Below are positions 27,752-35,764 of a stretch of DNA of 64,000 bases, in pieces. Made by a program: the position numbers and the translations under genes. Source of the DNA: Paracoccaceae bacterium (GTDB lineage: Bacteria > Pseudomonadota > Alphaproteobacteria > Rhodobacterales > Rhodobacteraceae); assembly GCA_022448245.1 (NCBI GenBank), contig JAKVCO010000008.1, positions 62,001-126,000 of the forward strand. The letters run 5' to 3'. The notes under the pieces are model-generated. The model worked only from the letters and a program-made list of their open reading frames with translations, was not told the DNA's origin and searched no databases. The stretch's first letter is position 1; every line of letters starts with the position of its first letter.

Positions 27752-28213
27752 GTGGCGGATAGTGAGGCTGAGGTGGTGTTGAGGCGCCCCCAACAGGCAG
27801 ATTTCAACGAGTGGTCGGGATTGTGGGCAGCGTATCTCGCTTTCTATGAAACAAGTCGCGGAGAGGACGTGCATCGCACGCTCTTTGACAGGCTGCTTTC
27901 CGGCGACCCCCGACATTTCCACGCATTTGTTGCTGAACGGGCCGGCAAGCTCGTTGGGCTTGTGCATTTCGTATTTCATCCGCACGGCTGGCGCGTTGAG
28001 GACACCTGTTATTTGCAGGATCTCTACGTCACTCCGGGTGCGCGCGGTACGGGCCTCGGACGCAAGCTGATCGAGGCTGTCTATGACGCCGCCGACGGCG
28101 CGGGCGCGCCATCGGTCTATTGGCTGACGCAGGAGTTCAACGCCGAGGCGCGGCAGCTCTACGACCGCGTGGCCGAAGTCACTCCCTTCATCCGCTACCA
28201 GAGGGCGCTGTAA
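27752..28213 (+). CDS. GNAT family N-acetyltransferase
   Basis: An acetyltransferase of about 153 residues. The acetyl-CoA loop is 'LYVTPGARGTGLGRKLIEAVYDAA', preceded by 'LVGLVHFVFHPHGW' and followed by 'VYWLTQEFNAEARQLYDRVAEVTPFIRYQ'. This is the small yeast-Hpa2-like group; the substrate is unknown. The track frame starts at 27656 in sequence that does not look coding, so a GTG at 27752 (VADSEAEVVLRRP) is preferred with moderate confidence. Its TAA overlaps the next ATG by one base. Confidence 0.85.
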   Translation: MADSEAEVVLRRPQQADFNEWSGLWAAYLAFYETSRGEDVHRTLFDRLLSGDPRHFHAFVAERAGKLVGLVHFVFHPHGWRVEDTCYLQDLYVTPGARGTGLGRKLIEAVYDAADGAGAPSVYWLTQEFNAEARQLYDRVAEVTPFIRYQRAL

Positions 28214-29619
28214 TGCAAGGATTTGCGAAACGGCACGGACGCGAGATTAAGCGTTCACTCTTTGCGGCGTTCCTCGTGCTGGCGGGCTGTGCGCCTATGG
28301 GTGTGACAGATGTGGCATCGCGTCAGGCCAATGCGAATATCGGCCGCCTGCCCCCTATGAAGACATTCGCGCCCGGGCCCATCCAACGCCCTACGCGCTC
28401 CAATCAAGAGATCGCGCGCGACTTCATCGATCTGACGTTCAAGCTTGAGAGCGGCCGGACGCTGAACACCTTCACGCGTTTTGAAGGGCCGATCAGCCTG
28501 CGCGTTGTGGGCGATGGCCCGGTGACGCTGGAGCCTGATCTCGGCCGCCTTCTGTCGCGGCTCAGCGTCGAGGCTGGTCTGAACATCACCGTCACCGACA
28601 GTGAAAACGCCAACATCAACATCGTGGCCCTGCCCAAAGACAAGATGCAGAAGGCCGTGCCGGGTGCGGCCTGCTTTGTCGTACCGAACGTCCGCGACTG
28701 GCAGGATTTCAAGACAGCGCGCCGTGGGATCCGCGTTGACTGGGCACGCCTGACCGAGCGCAAACAGGTCTCGATTTTTGTGCCGTCCGATGCAGCCCCC
28801 CAGGAGCTCCGCGATTGCCTCCACGAAGAAGTCGCGCAGGCAATCGGCCCGCTCAACGATCTCTACCGCCTGCCAGACAGCGTCTTTAACGACGACAACA
28901 TCCACACCGTGCTTACCGGCTTCGATATGCTGGTGCTGAAGGCGTATTACAGCCCTCAGCTACGCAATGGCATGACCGAGGGTCAGGTGCGTGCGGCGTT
29001 GCCTACGATCCTTGCCCGGCTTAACCCTGCAGGTGAAGGCCTCGTGACTGATTTCGAGGCGATGACAACGCCAGATTGGAAGTTCGAGATGGCCAAAGCC
29101 CTTGGCGCAGGTCTCGCCGCTGATCGACGTGAGCTTGCTGCGCGCACGGCCATCGCGATCTCCCGCAGCCGAGGATGGGACGACACCCGCGAGGGTTATT
29201 CGCAATACGCACTGGGGCGTCTTACGATCGCATCTGCCCCGCAAGACGCCTATCTCGCCTTCCAGCGCGCCCACACGATCTATGCGCGGCGCCAAGCGAC
29301 CGAGCTTCACCGCGCCTACGTTGCTGTGCAGCTCGCGGCCTTCGCGCTTTTGGACGGCGATGCGGTCAGCGTTCTGGCCATCACCGCGCGCCATCTGGAA
29401 ACCGCGGCACGCTACGAAAACGCAGCGCTTTTGGCCTCCCTCATGATGTTCCGCGCCGAGGCGCTGGACATTCAAGGCCGTGCCTCCGAAGCCCGCGCCG
29501 TTCGGCTGGACAGCCTTGGCTGGGCGCGATACGGCTTCGGCTCCAGCTCGGCAGTGAACGCGCGCCTGCGTGAGATTGCCTTGCTCAACCCAATCAAACA
29601 TGGGCGGACCTCCTTCTAG
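28213..29619 (+). CDS. DUF2927 domain lipoprotein
   Basis: A 468-residue envelope protein. The signal peptide ends in the lipobox 'LAGC', so it is probably membrane-anchored outside the cytoplasm. The N-terminal half carries the DUF2927 region with 'RDFIDLTFKLESGRTLNTFTRFEGPI' and the conserved 'CLHEEVAQAIGPLNDLYRLPDSVFNDD', where HEEVAQ resembles part of a zincin-type metal site. The C-terminal half is alpha-helical and repeat-like ('AYLAFQRAHTIYARRQATELHRAYVAVQLAAFALLDG'). Its role is unknown. It is coupled to the GNAT gene by a TAATG overlap. Confidence 0.82.
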   Translation: MQGFAKRHGREIKRSLFAAFLVLAGCAPMGVTDVASRQANANIGRLPPMKTFAPGPIQRPTRSNQEIARDFIDLTFKLESGRTLNTFTRFEGPISLRVVGDGPVTLEPDLGRLLSRLSVEAGLNITVTDSENANINIVALPKDKMQKAVPGAACFVVPNVRDWQDFKTARRGIRVDWARLTERKQVSIFVPSDAAPQELRDCLHEEVAQAIGPLNDLYRLPDSVFNDDNIHTVLTGFDMLVLKAYYSPQLRNGMTEGQVRAALPTILARLNPAGEGLVTDFEAMTTPDWKFEMAKALGAGLAADRRELAARTAIAISRSRGWDDTREGYSQYALGRLTIASAPQDAYLAFQRAHTIYARRQATELHRAYVAVQLAAFALLDGDAVSVLAITARHLETAARYENAALLASLMMFRAEALDIQGRASEARAVRLDSLGWARYGFGSSSAVNARLREIALLNPIKHGRTSF

Positions 29620-29643
29620 GGCCGCTCTCGCAGAGGCTCGCAC

Positions 29644-29817
29644 ATGGTCCCTACCCTCGGTTGCATGATCCTGTTTGGCGCTTGGGGCGCGTGGAAAGCC
29701 AAGCGCGGCAAAGGCAAGATGGCTGACATCCTGCAGTACACTGCGGCGCATGCCATCTTTGGAATGATTGTCGGTGTGATCTTGGCGATCGTGCTCTCGC
29801 GCCTAATCTATTCGTAA
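29644..29817 (+). CDS. Small membrane protein (57 residues) missed by the ORF track
   Basis: The ATG at 29644 opens a frame of 57 codons ending TAA at 29815-29817, whose last A is the first base of the VWA ATG. The product starts 'MVPTLGCMILFGAWGAWKAK', has a basic loop 'RGKGKMADILQ', and ends with a clear membrane helix 'IFGMIVGVILAIVLSRLIYS'. Two hydrophobic segments make it a likely inner-membrane protein. The TAATG overlap ties its translation to the VWA gene. The function is not recognised. Confidence 0.7.
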   Translation: MVPTLGCMILFGAWGAWKAKRGKGKMADILQYTAAHAIFGMIVGVILAIVLSRLIYS

Positions 29818-31004
29818 TGTTCCTGCCGTTCTTCGAGAATCTGCGTCAGGCCCGCGTGCCTGTCTCGCTGCGCGAGTATCTGGGTTTCCTCGAAGGCATG
29901 AAGCGCGGTCTGGCCATGTATGACGTGGAGGAGTTCTACTACCTCGCGCGCACGATCATGGTGAAGGATGAACGCCACATCGATCGTTTTGACCAAGCCT
30001 TCGCCAAGACCTTTGAGGGCCTTGAGGGCATCAGCGCTGATGACGTGCTGGAGGCGGTGGACATCCCGGCCGACTGGCTCGCCAAAATGGCCGAAAAGCA
30101 CCTGAGCGAAGAAGAGAAGAAAGAGATCGAGGCCCTTGGCGGTTTTGACAAGCTCATGGAGACGCTTAAAGAGCGGCTGAAGGAGCAGGAAGGCCGCCAC
30201 CAGGGCGGCTCCAAGTGGATCGGGACGGCGGGCACCTCGCCCTTCGGTGCCTATGGCTACAACCCCGAGGGCGTGCGCATTGGCCAAAAGGAAAGCCGCC
30301 ACAGGCGGGCTGTAAAGGTCTGGGATAAGCGCGAGTTCCGCAATCTCGATGATGGCGTTGAGCTGGGCACCCGCAACATCAAAGTGGCGCTCAAGCGTCT
30401 GCGTCGCTGGGCGCGTGATGGCGCGGCTGATGAGCTCGATCTCGACGGGACGATCCGCAAAACCGCGGAGAACGGCTACCTCGACGTGCAGACGCGGCCC
30501 GAACGACGCAACGCCGTGAAAGTTCTTCTGTTCCTCGATGTGGGCGGCTCCATGGACCCGCATATCAAAGTCGTGGAGGCGCTGTTCTCGGCCGCGCGGG
30601 CGGAGTTCAAGCATCTGGAGTCCTTCTACTTCCACAATTGCCTCTATGAGGGGGTTTGGAAGGACAATCGCCGCCGCTGGAACGCACAGACGCCCACGCA
30701 TGAGGTACTCCGCACCTATGGGCCGGACTACCGCTGCATCTTCGTGGGTGACGCCTCCATGTCACCTTACGAGATTGCTATGGCCGGCGGTGCCAATGAG
30801 CATTGGAACGAGGAAGCGGGCCACGTCTGGCTGGGCCGCGCGCGGGATCAATGGCCCGCGCATCTCTGGATCAATCCAGTGCCGCGCAAATGGTGGGGTT
30901 ACACGCAGTCAGTGCAAATAGTGCGCGAGATCTTTGACGATCGCATGGTGCCTATGACGCTTGATGGGATCGATGCGGGCATGCGGATGCTTTCGCGCGG
31001 CTAA
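29817..31004 (+). CDS. VWA domain-containing CoxE-like protein
   Basis: A 395-residue protein. The N-terminal 190 residues are charged and helical. The C-terminal von Willebrand A domain has a MIDAS motif as 'LFLDVGGSMDPH', with Asp241 and the DxGxS form, plus 'YFHNCLYEGVW' and 'IFVGDASMSPYEI', which supplies the later metal-binding Asp. This is the usual partner of MoxR ATPases in metal-dependent chaperone or maturation systems. It starts on the last base of the preceding small gene's stop and converges on the damaged GH16 gene with a 4-base overlap. Confidence 0.9.
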   Translation: MFLPFFENLRQARVPVSLREYLGFLEGMKRGLAMYDVEEFYYLARTIMVKDERHIDRFDQAFAKTFEGLEGISADDVLEAVDIPADWLAKMAEKHLSEEEKKEIEALGGFDKLMETLKERLKEQEGRHQGGSKWIGTAGTSPFGAYGYNPEGVRIGQKESRHRRAVKVWDKREFRNLDDGVELGTRNIKVALKRLRRWARDGAADELDLDGTIRKTAENGYLDVQTRPERRNAVKVLLFLDVGGSMDPHIKVVEALFSAARAEFKHLESFYFHNCLYEGVWKDNRRRWNAQTPTHEVLRTYGPDYRCIFVGDASMSPYEIAMAGGANEHWNEEAGHVWLGRARDQWPAHLWINPVPRKWWGYTQSVQIVREIFDDRMVPMTLDGIDAGMRMLSRG

Positions 31005-32332
31005 ACCGTCACGCCAAAGAGGAAGTCGTCTGTATCGAGGTCAGCGGCCGCCACGCCCTTGAGGTAGAGCATGTCACCTGCGAGCCCGCCGAGCGCCGCC
31101 AGATCGATCTTCGTAGCCCAGCCTTGATCCTGCCTTGATCCCGAGAGCGTTGCGAAATTGATGCGGTAGGCTGACAGGTCGACCAGATCGATCCCGAGTT
31201 CAAAGTCATGGACGAAGTCCTTCCCGTCACCGGGCGTGTGGACGAATTCATAGGCATGTCCATCAGCGCTCCATGCGCCGCCCCAGAGGTGTTCGGTGCC
31301 TTCACCGCCCTCCAGCACGTCTGCCCATTTACCGCCGATCAGCTTGTCGTTGCCGCCATCACCGGAAATCTGGTCGCTGCCTTTTTGACCTTAGAGAGAG
31401 TCTGCACCATTGCCGCCAGAAAGCATGTCATCGCCCATACGTCCGTAGAGCGTGTCGGCACCGTCAGCGCCGTTGATCACGTCATCCCAGCGCGACCCGT
31501 AGAGGTCTTTGTCCGCGCTCGTGCCGCCGTAGACCTTGCCCGGCGTGAAGGAATTATCGCCTGGGATCGCGGGGTTGCGCGTGGGTTCAGCCGTTTCCTC
31601 GTAGACGCGGATGTAGTCGATTTCGAACGCGTCTGAGAAATCGGTGGTGGCATCAGGCGCCCCTGTCCACGTGGTGTCGACGGCCAACGAGACCGCGAGG
31701 TACATCTCCTCCGTGATCGCCATCGCATCACTGCGCACTTCGACATCATCTATGAACCACGTGATCTCGGTATCGGTCCAGTGCAGGCCATAGGTATGGA
31801 ACCCGTCCGAGACATCTGTTGTGGCGATAGCTGCACTATCGCCCACACCATTTTCCCAGACATTGGTGTGGACCGTCTCGGTGTCGTGGCCGAGGATCTC
31901 GAAGACGTCGATCGCGGACAACCAATCACCGTCAGCGGGTAAAAGCCACAGCGCGGCAAGAAACCCTTGCTGATCGGGCACCTTGGCTGACATCTCGATA
32001 TATCCGCCCGCTGCGCCGAAGGTGAGTTCAGTCGTCAGCACGCCTGAGGCGTATTCCTGGTCATCTGCGATCAGCTGCTGCGCGGTGATAGACAGCACGC
32101 CGCCTTGCTGGGTGATCGTTGGATCAAGCTCGGGATCGTCAACATCGACGAAATATTGCCCCTCGCCATTGGCATCGATGAAGCGGGAGTCGTCTTCATG
32201 GGGCGAGAACGAGGTGTTCCAATGCCCGTCCGAGCCATGCCCCGTCCAGGCATCTACTTTAGTTCCGATGAATTCATCTTGAAAAGTGAGGGAATAGGAC
32301 GTCCCATCCAGCGTAATCGTCTGTGCAACCAT
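31001..32332 (-). pseudogene. GH16 glycoside hydrolase with RTX repeats, interrupted by an in-frame stop
   Basis: Two track ORFs (31391-32332 and 31001-31318) lie in the same frame and are separated only by a TAA at 31391-31393. Removing it gives one protein of about 443 residues. The N-terminal GH16 fold ('YSLTFQDEFIG', 'GGYIEMSAKVPDQQGFLAALWLLP', 'FHTYGLHWTDTEITWFIDD') is followed by RTX calcium-binding nonapeptides before the stop ('GGNGADSL') and after it ('GDGGNDKLIGG'). The C-terminus 'DTDDFLFGVTV' fits type I secretion. The codon context suggests Tyr TAC/TAT changed to TAA. The GH16 motif ExDxxE reads 'AIDVFE', with Ala for the nucleophile Glu. The gene is therefore probably inactive or repurposed. 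Confidence 0.8.
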
Positions 32333-32470
32333 CTATCCAAAAATTTTATGCGCCGCCTGCACCCACAGCCAAGGTGTGCCAAGACCGCGCGCAACGCGAG
32401 GTAAGACGCGCGACGCAATGAACAGGAAGTTAATCTTGAGGCGGGGCACCCAGAGGCCCATATCAGGGCC

Positions 32471-33157
32471 ATGGGTTACCTGATACCGATCCTCCTCGCT
32501 GTGGCTTATGGCTTTGTGATGATGCGCTTCTCGGCTTGGTCGACGAAGCGACAGCTCACTGAGAAATCTCGCCCTTTGAAGGACGAAGCGCTCGATCCGC
32601 TCATCGGGCGCATGGCGGACGCGCTTGATCTCCCCAACATCAAGGTGAACCTCTACGACGTTGAAATGATCAACGGTCTGGCCGCACCGGACGGGCGCAT
32701 CTTCATCACGCGCGGGTTCTACAACGAATACCGGGACGGCAGTATCAGCGGTGAGGAAATGGCGAGCGTCGTGGCCCACGAGCTTGGCCATGTGGCGCTT
32801 GGCCATACCAAACGCCGAATGGTCGACTTCTCCGCACAAAACGCGGCGCGCGCAGCGCTCACCATGATCATCGGGCGGTTTATTCCCTTCGTCGGACCGA
32901 TGATTGCCAATGCGGTGATCTCTCTCTTCGCGGCGGGCCTGAGCCGGGCTGACGAGTATGAGGCGGACGCCTACGCCTCGGCGCTTCTCCTGAAATCCGG
33001 CATCGGCCTCGATGGACAAAAGAGCCTCTTTCGCAAGCTCGATGCGCTCACGAAATCCCGTGCGGGCGCGGCGCCAGCATGGCTCCTAAGCCATCCAAAA
33101 TCGCGCGAGCGCATCGCCGCGATCGAGGCGAACGCCAAGAAGTGGGGCGTGGACTAA
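32471..33157 (+). CDS. M48 family zinc metalloprotease
   Basis: A 228-residue protein. A hydrophobic N-terminal helix ('MGYLIPILLAVAYGFVMMRF') anchors it in the membrane. The zinc motif is 'VVAHELGHVALGH', and the third ligand Glu lies in 'SRADEYEADAYASALLLKSG'. The C-terminal 'LLSHPKSRERIAAIEANAKKWG' is the usual M48 ending. It is a short HtpX/BepA-like family member without extra domains, possibly for envelope protein quality control. It is divergent from the GH16 remnant. Confidence 0.9.
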   Translation: MGYLIPILLAVAYGFVMMRFSAWSTKRQLTEKSRPLKDEALDPLIGRMADALDLPNIKVNLYDVEMINGLAAPDGRIFITRGFYNEYRDGSISGEEMASVVAHELGHVALGHTKRRMVDFSAQNAARAALTMIIGRFIPFVGPMIANAVISLFAAGLSRADEYEADAYASALLLKSGIGLDGQKSLFRKLDALTKSRAGAAPAWLLSHPKSRERIAAIEANAKKWGVD

Positions 33158-33244
33158 CCGCGCCTTTGCTTCGGCAAGCTTTCCCCGCCCCCCTCAAGGC
33201 CCTATGTGGAAGCCCACGACAGTCTGCGGGGCCGACGCCATTTT

Positions 33245-33983
33245 ATGAAGAACCTACTAAGCAAAGCCTCGCGCCGACTGGGCTGGAACCTCGTAAAAAA
33301 ACCGCGATGGGGCCATCACCCGCCACCACTATGCCTTCCAGCTCAACAAGCTCTTTGAACTGACGAATCCCACGATGATCATCGATGTGGGCGGCAACCG
33401 GGGACAGTTCTACGATTTCATTCAGCGCTTCACCGATTTCGACGGTGCCTTTGTCACGTTTGAGCCGATCCCGGAGCTTCATCAGTTCCTCGCGAAGAAA
33501 TCCGACAACGTCCCCAACTGGCAAGTCCACCCGGTGGCCTTGGGATCAGAGGCCGCAGAGCTGAAGCTGAACGTCATGAAGGGCGATGATTTCTCCTCTT
33601 TCTTGCCGCCGTCGCAGACGTCCGGCTGGATTGAGGAGCAAAACCAAGTTGCCCGCGAAGTCAGCGTGCCAGTCCACCGTCTCGATGAGATCTTCGAGGA
33701 GATCGCCGTCAATGGCGCCGATGAGCGGATCTTTCTGAAGATGGACACTCAGGGCTTTGATCTTGAGGTCTTCAAAGGTGCCGAGGGGATCATGTCGCAA
33801 GTGGTGGCACTACAGTCCGAAGTTGCGTTCCAGACGATCTATGATGGCATGCCCGACGTGACAGAGGCTCTGAACACTTTCCGGGCCGCAGGCTTTGGTG
33901 TGACGGCGTTCTCCAAAGTCGCTGACTTAAACGACGCGGCTGTGGAGTTTGACTGCCTGATGGTGAACCAGAACCGCGCCTAG
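33245..33983 (+). pseudogene. FkbM-family methyltransferase, apparent frameshift at an A7 run
   Basis: The track ORF (33375-33983, 202 residues) holds most of a SAM methyltransferase: motif I 'IIDVGGNRGQFYDFI', 'FVTFEPIPELHQFL', 'VPVHRLDEIFEE' and 'IFLKMDTQGFDLEVFKGAEG'. The natural N-terminus appears upstream in another frame: ATG 33245 gives 'MKNLLSKASRRLGWNLVKK', and the FkbM frame upstream of 33375 reads 'RDGAITRHHYAFQLNKLFELTNPT'. Seven A residues at 33275-33301 join the two, and six would restore one frame of about 245 residues. This could be a sequencing error, slippage control or a real mutation. The methyltransferase core itself is intact. Confidence 0.7.
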
Positions 33984-34534
33984 CGCGCGTCAGCGTTCTC
34001 CAATGCCTTCGCGAGCCGCGGCAAACGGCACTTCTTGAGCATCGCGCGCCGCGTCGGCGGACATCCGTCCATCTTTTGCGCAGCGACCCATGTTTCCTCC
34101 ACCGCGCCGGAGATGGCTTCCGGGTGCGTCACCCACATCGACGTCAGGAAGTGGTCTGGATTGTCCCGCCTTATGCCTTCTTCGTGCAAAGTACCGCGCG
34201 GGAAATCCTTGGCGTTCTCAGTCAGCAGCACCTCGGCCGAGCCTGCAATCGCGGCGGCTAGCACGTGAATATCGTTCTCATCTGGCAGCCAGAGCCGCGC
34301 TTCATCTGCTGCCTTCGGGCGCACACTGGCCTCGGGCCAGAAGCTACGGATCAACGCGATTTCGCCTTCGGCTTGCGCATTGGCCACGGGCCCAAGACGC
34401 GCGGCCGCCCGGCGCCATTCCTCGAGGATGCGGTCGGACCAAAGCGGCGTGAACACCCCGGCGCGGGCAGACTTCAAGAGGACTTCGCGCTGAACCGTGG
34501 GGTAAAGCACGCATGCGTCGAGAAGGACCTTCAC
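33980..34534 (-). CDS. PIN domain protein
   Basis: A 184-residue protein starting at GTG 34534. The PIN nuclease fold is visible: 'VKVLLDACVLYPTVQREVLL' with the first metal Asp, 'RILEEWRRAAARL' with the Glu, and 'LPDENDIHVLAAAIAGSAEVLLTENAKDFP' with the later acidic residues. The GTG overlaps the TGA of the RlmI-type gene by 4 bases (GTGA), with GAGG just upstream, so translation is coupled. No antitoxin gene is adjacent. The C-terminal extension ('HPEAISGAVEETWVAAQKM') is longer than in VapC toxins, so I call it a non-TA PIN protein. The track start at 34711 lies inside rlmI. Confidence 0.82.
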   Translation of the reverse strand: MKVLLDACVLYPTVQREVLLKSARAGVFTPLWSDRILEEWRRAAARLGPVANAQAEGEIALIRSFWPEASVRPKAADEARLWLPDENDIHVLAAAIAGSAEVLLTENAKDFPRGTLHEEGIRRDNPDHFLTSMWVTHPEAISGAVEETWVAAQKMDGCPPTRRAMLKKCRLPRLAKALENADAR

Positions 34535-35721
34535 GCGAGCCTCAGGAGGAGCGACTTCAGATAGCCGGTCTCCGCGAGTGAGGGATGCTGCGGATGATCT
34601 GGCCCGGCATAGCCGGTGTGCAGGATCTGGCCCGCGCGCCCTGCCCGCCCGACACCCCGCAGACTTGAGGTGCGGAACTTGGTGAGATCGGCCGCGTGCG
34701 AACACGAACACAGCACAAGGATACCACCGGGCTTGACCAGTGGCGCTGCAAGCTTTGCGATCCTCTCATACGCGCGCAGCCCTGCATCGAGCGCGTTTTT
34801 GGAGGGCGCGAATGCAGGCGGATCGCAAATGACGATCTCGAAGCTCTCCGGCTCCTGTGCCTCAAGCGCCGCGAATGCGTCTGATTGCAGGGTCTCGAAC
34901 CGATCCGAGGCGCCCATACGTTCGGCCCCTTCTGCGGCCAGATTCAACGCAGGTTCCGACCCATCCACAGCCGTGACATGGGCTGCGCCCGCTGCCAAAG
35001 CCGCAAGGCCAAAGCCGCCCACATGGGAGAAGACGTCGAGTACACGAGCGTCCTTCGCAAAGCCCTGCAGGAACGCGTGGTTAGGGCGTTGGTCGAAGAA
35101 GATGCCTGTCTTTTGACCGCCCATGAGGTCGGCCATATAAGTCGCGCCGTTCATGGGGACTGGGATTACGCCGGCCGGCGCCTCACCGGCAATGGCTACG
35201 CGTAGCTCGGGCAGACCTTCGAGGCCTCTAGCGCGTCCGGTGCCATTCAGGATCACATTCGGCATTCCTCGAGCCGCAAGCACACGTGCGAAGCTGTCCT
35301 TCATACGGTCCGCCCACGCGGCATTCGCTTGGAAAACGGCGGTGTCGCCGAACCGGTCAATGACGACCCCAGGAAGGCCGTCGCCTTCCGCATGCACCAG
35401 CCGATAATAAGGCGCGTCATAAAGCCTCTCGCGCAGTGCCAGAGCGGCGTCGATCTTCGCCCCTAACCATGCCTCGTCAATGACCATATCCGTGTCGCGA
35501 GATAGAACCCGCCCCACGATCTTGGAGGCACTGTTAAAGCCCACGAGGGCCAAAGGCTCTCGATCGGAGCCTTCGAGGAGCGCGATCGTTCCGGGTTCGA
35601 GCGCCTTCGTACGGCGGTCGAGGACCAGTTCATTAGCAAAGACCCAAGGATGCCCGAAGCGGATGCGGCGGGGGTCCATTTTGGGTTTCAGGCGGACAAC
35701 GGAAAAAGGGGGTGGCGTCAT
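34531..35721 (-). CDS. rlmI: Class I rRNA methyltransferase, RlmI-like
   Basis: A 396-residue SAM-dependent methyltransferase. The N-terminal PUA domain begins 'VVRLKPKMDPRRIRFGHPWVFANEL', then an EEHEE region, then the Rossmann fold with 'VLDVFSHVGGFGLAALAAGA' (motif I), 'VICDPPAFAPSK' (motif IV) and the catalytic Cys region 'ILVLCSCSH' (motif VI). RlmI makes m5C1962 in E. coli 23S rRNA, and assignment to this site is by family. The start codon lies in the loop of a perfect 9-bp hairpin (see the terminator entry). It overlaps the PIN gene by 4 bases. Confidence 0.88.
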   Translation of the reverse strand: MTPPPFSVVRLKPKMDPRRIRFGHPWVFANELVLDRRTKALEPGTIALLEGSDREPLALVGFNSASKIVGRVLSRDTDMVIDEAWLGAKIDAALALRERLYDAPYYRLVHAEGDGLPGVVIDRFGDTAVFQANAAWADRMKDSFARVLAARGMPNVILNGTGRARGLEGLPELRVAIAGEAPAGVIPVPMNGATYMADLMGGQKTGIFFDQRPNHAFLQGFAKDARVLDVFSHVGGFGLAALAAGAAHVTAVDGSEPALNLAAEGAERMGASDRFETLQSDAFAALEAQEPESFEIVICDPPAFAPSKNALDAGLRAYERIAKLAAPLVKPGGILVLCSCSHAADLTKFRTSSLRGVGRAGRAGQILHTGYAGPDHPQHPSLAETGYLKSLLLRLA

Positions 35722-35730
35722 GCCACCCCC
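35703..35730 (-). terminator. Hairpin with U-run that contains the rlmI start codon
   Basis: On the minus strand GGGGGTGGC and GCCACCCCC form a perfect 9-bp stem. The 5-base loop is ATGAC, whose ATG is the annotated rlmI start, and TTTTT follows the stem. This is an ideal intrinsic terminator shape. It also hides the only GG-rich ribosome site for that ATG. A second small hairpin, CCCCG-AAA-CGGGG (35737-35749), lies just upstream, and its C's could pair alternatively with the G's of the main stem. Confidence 0.7.
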
Positions 35731-35764
35731 TCTAAGCCCCGTTTCGGGGAATGTGTAGCGCCGA

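Noticed and set aside
33980-34534. PIN protein as the toxin of a VapBC pair
   Set aside because: No small antitoxin gene is adjacent; the gene is coupled to rlmI and has a long C-terminal extension unlike VapC.
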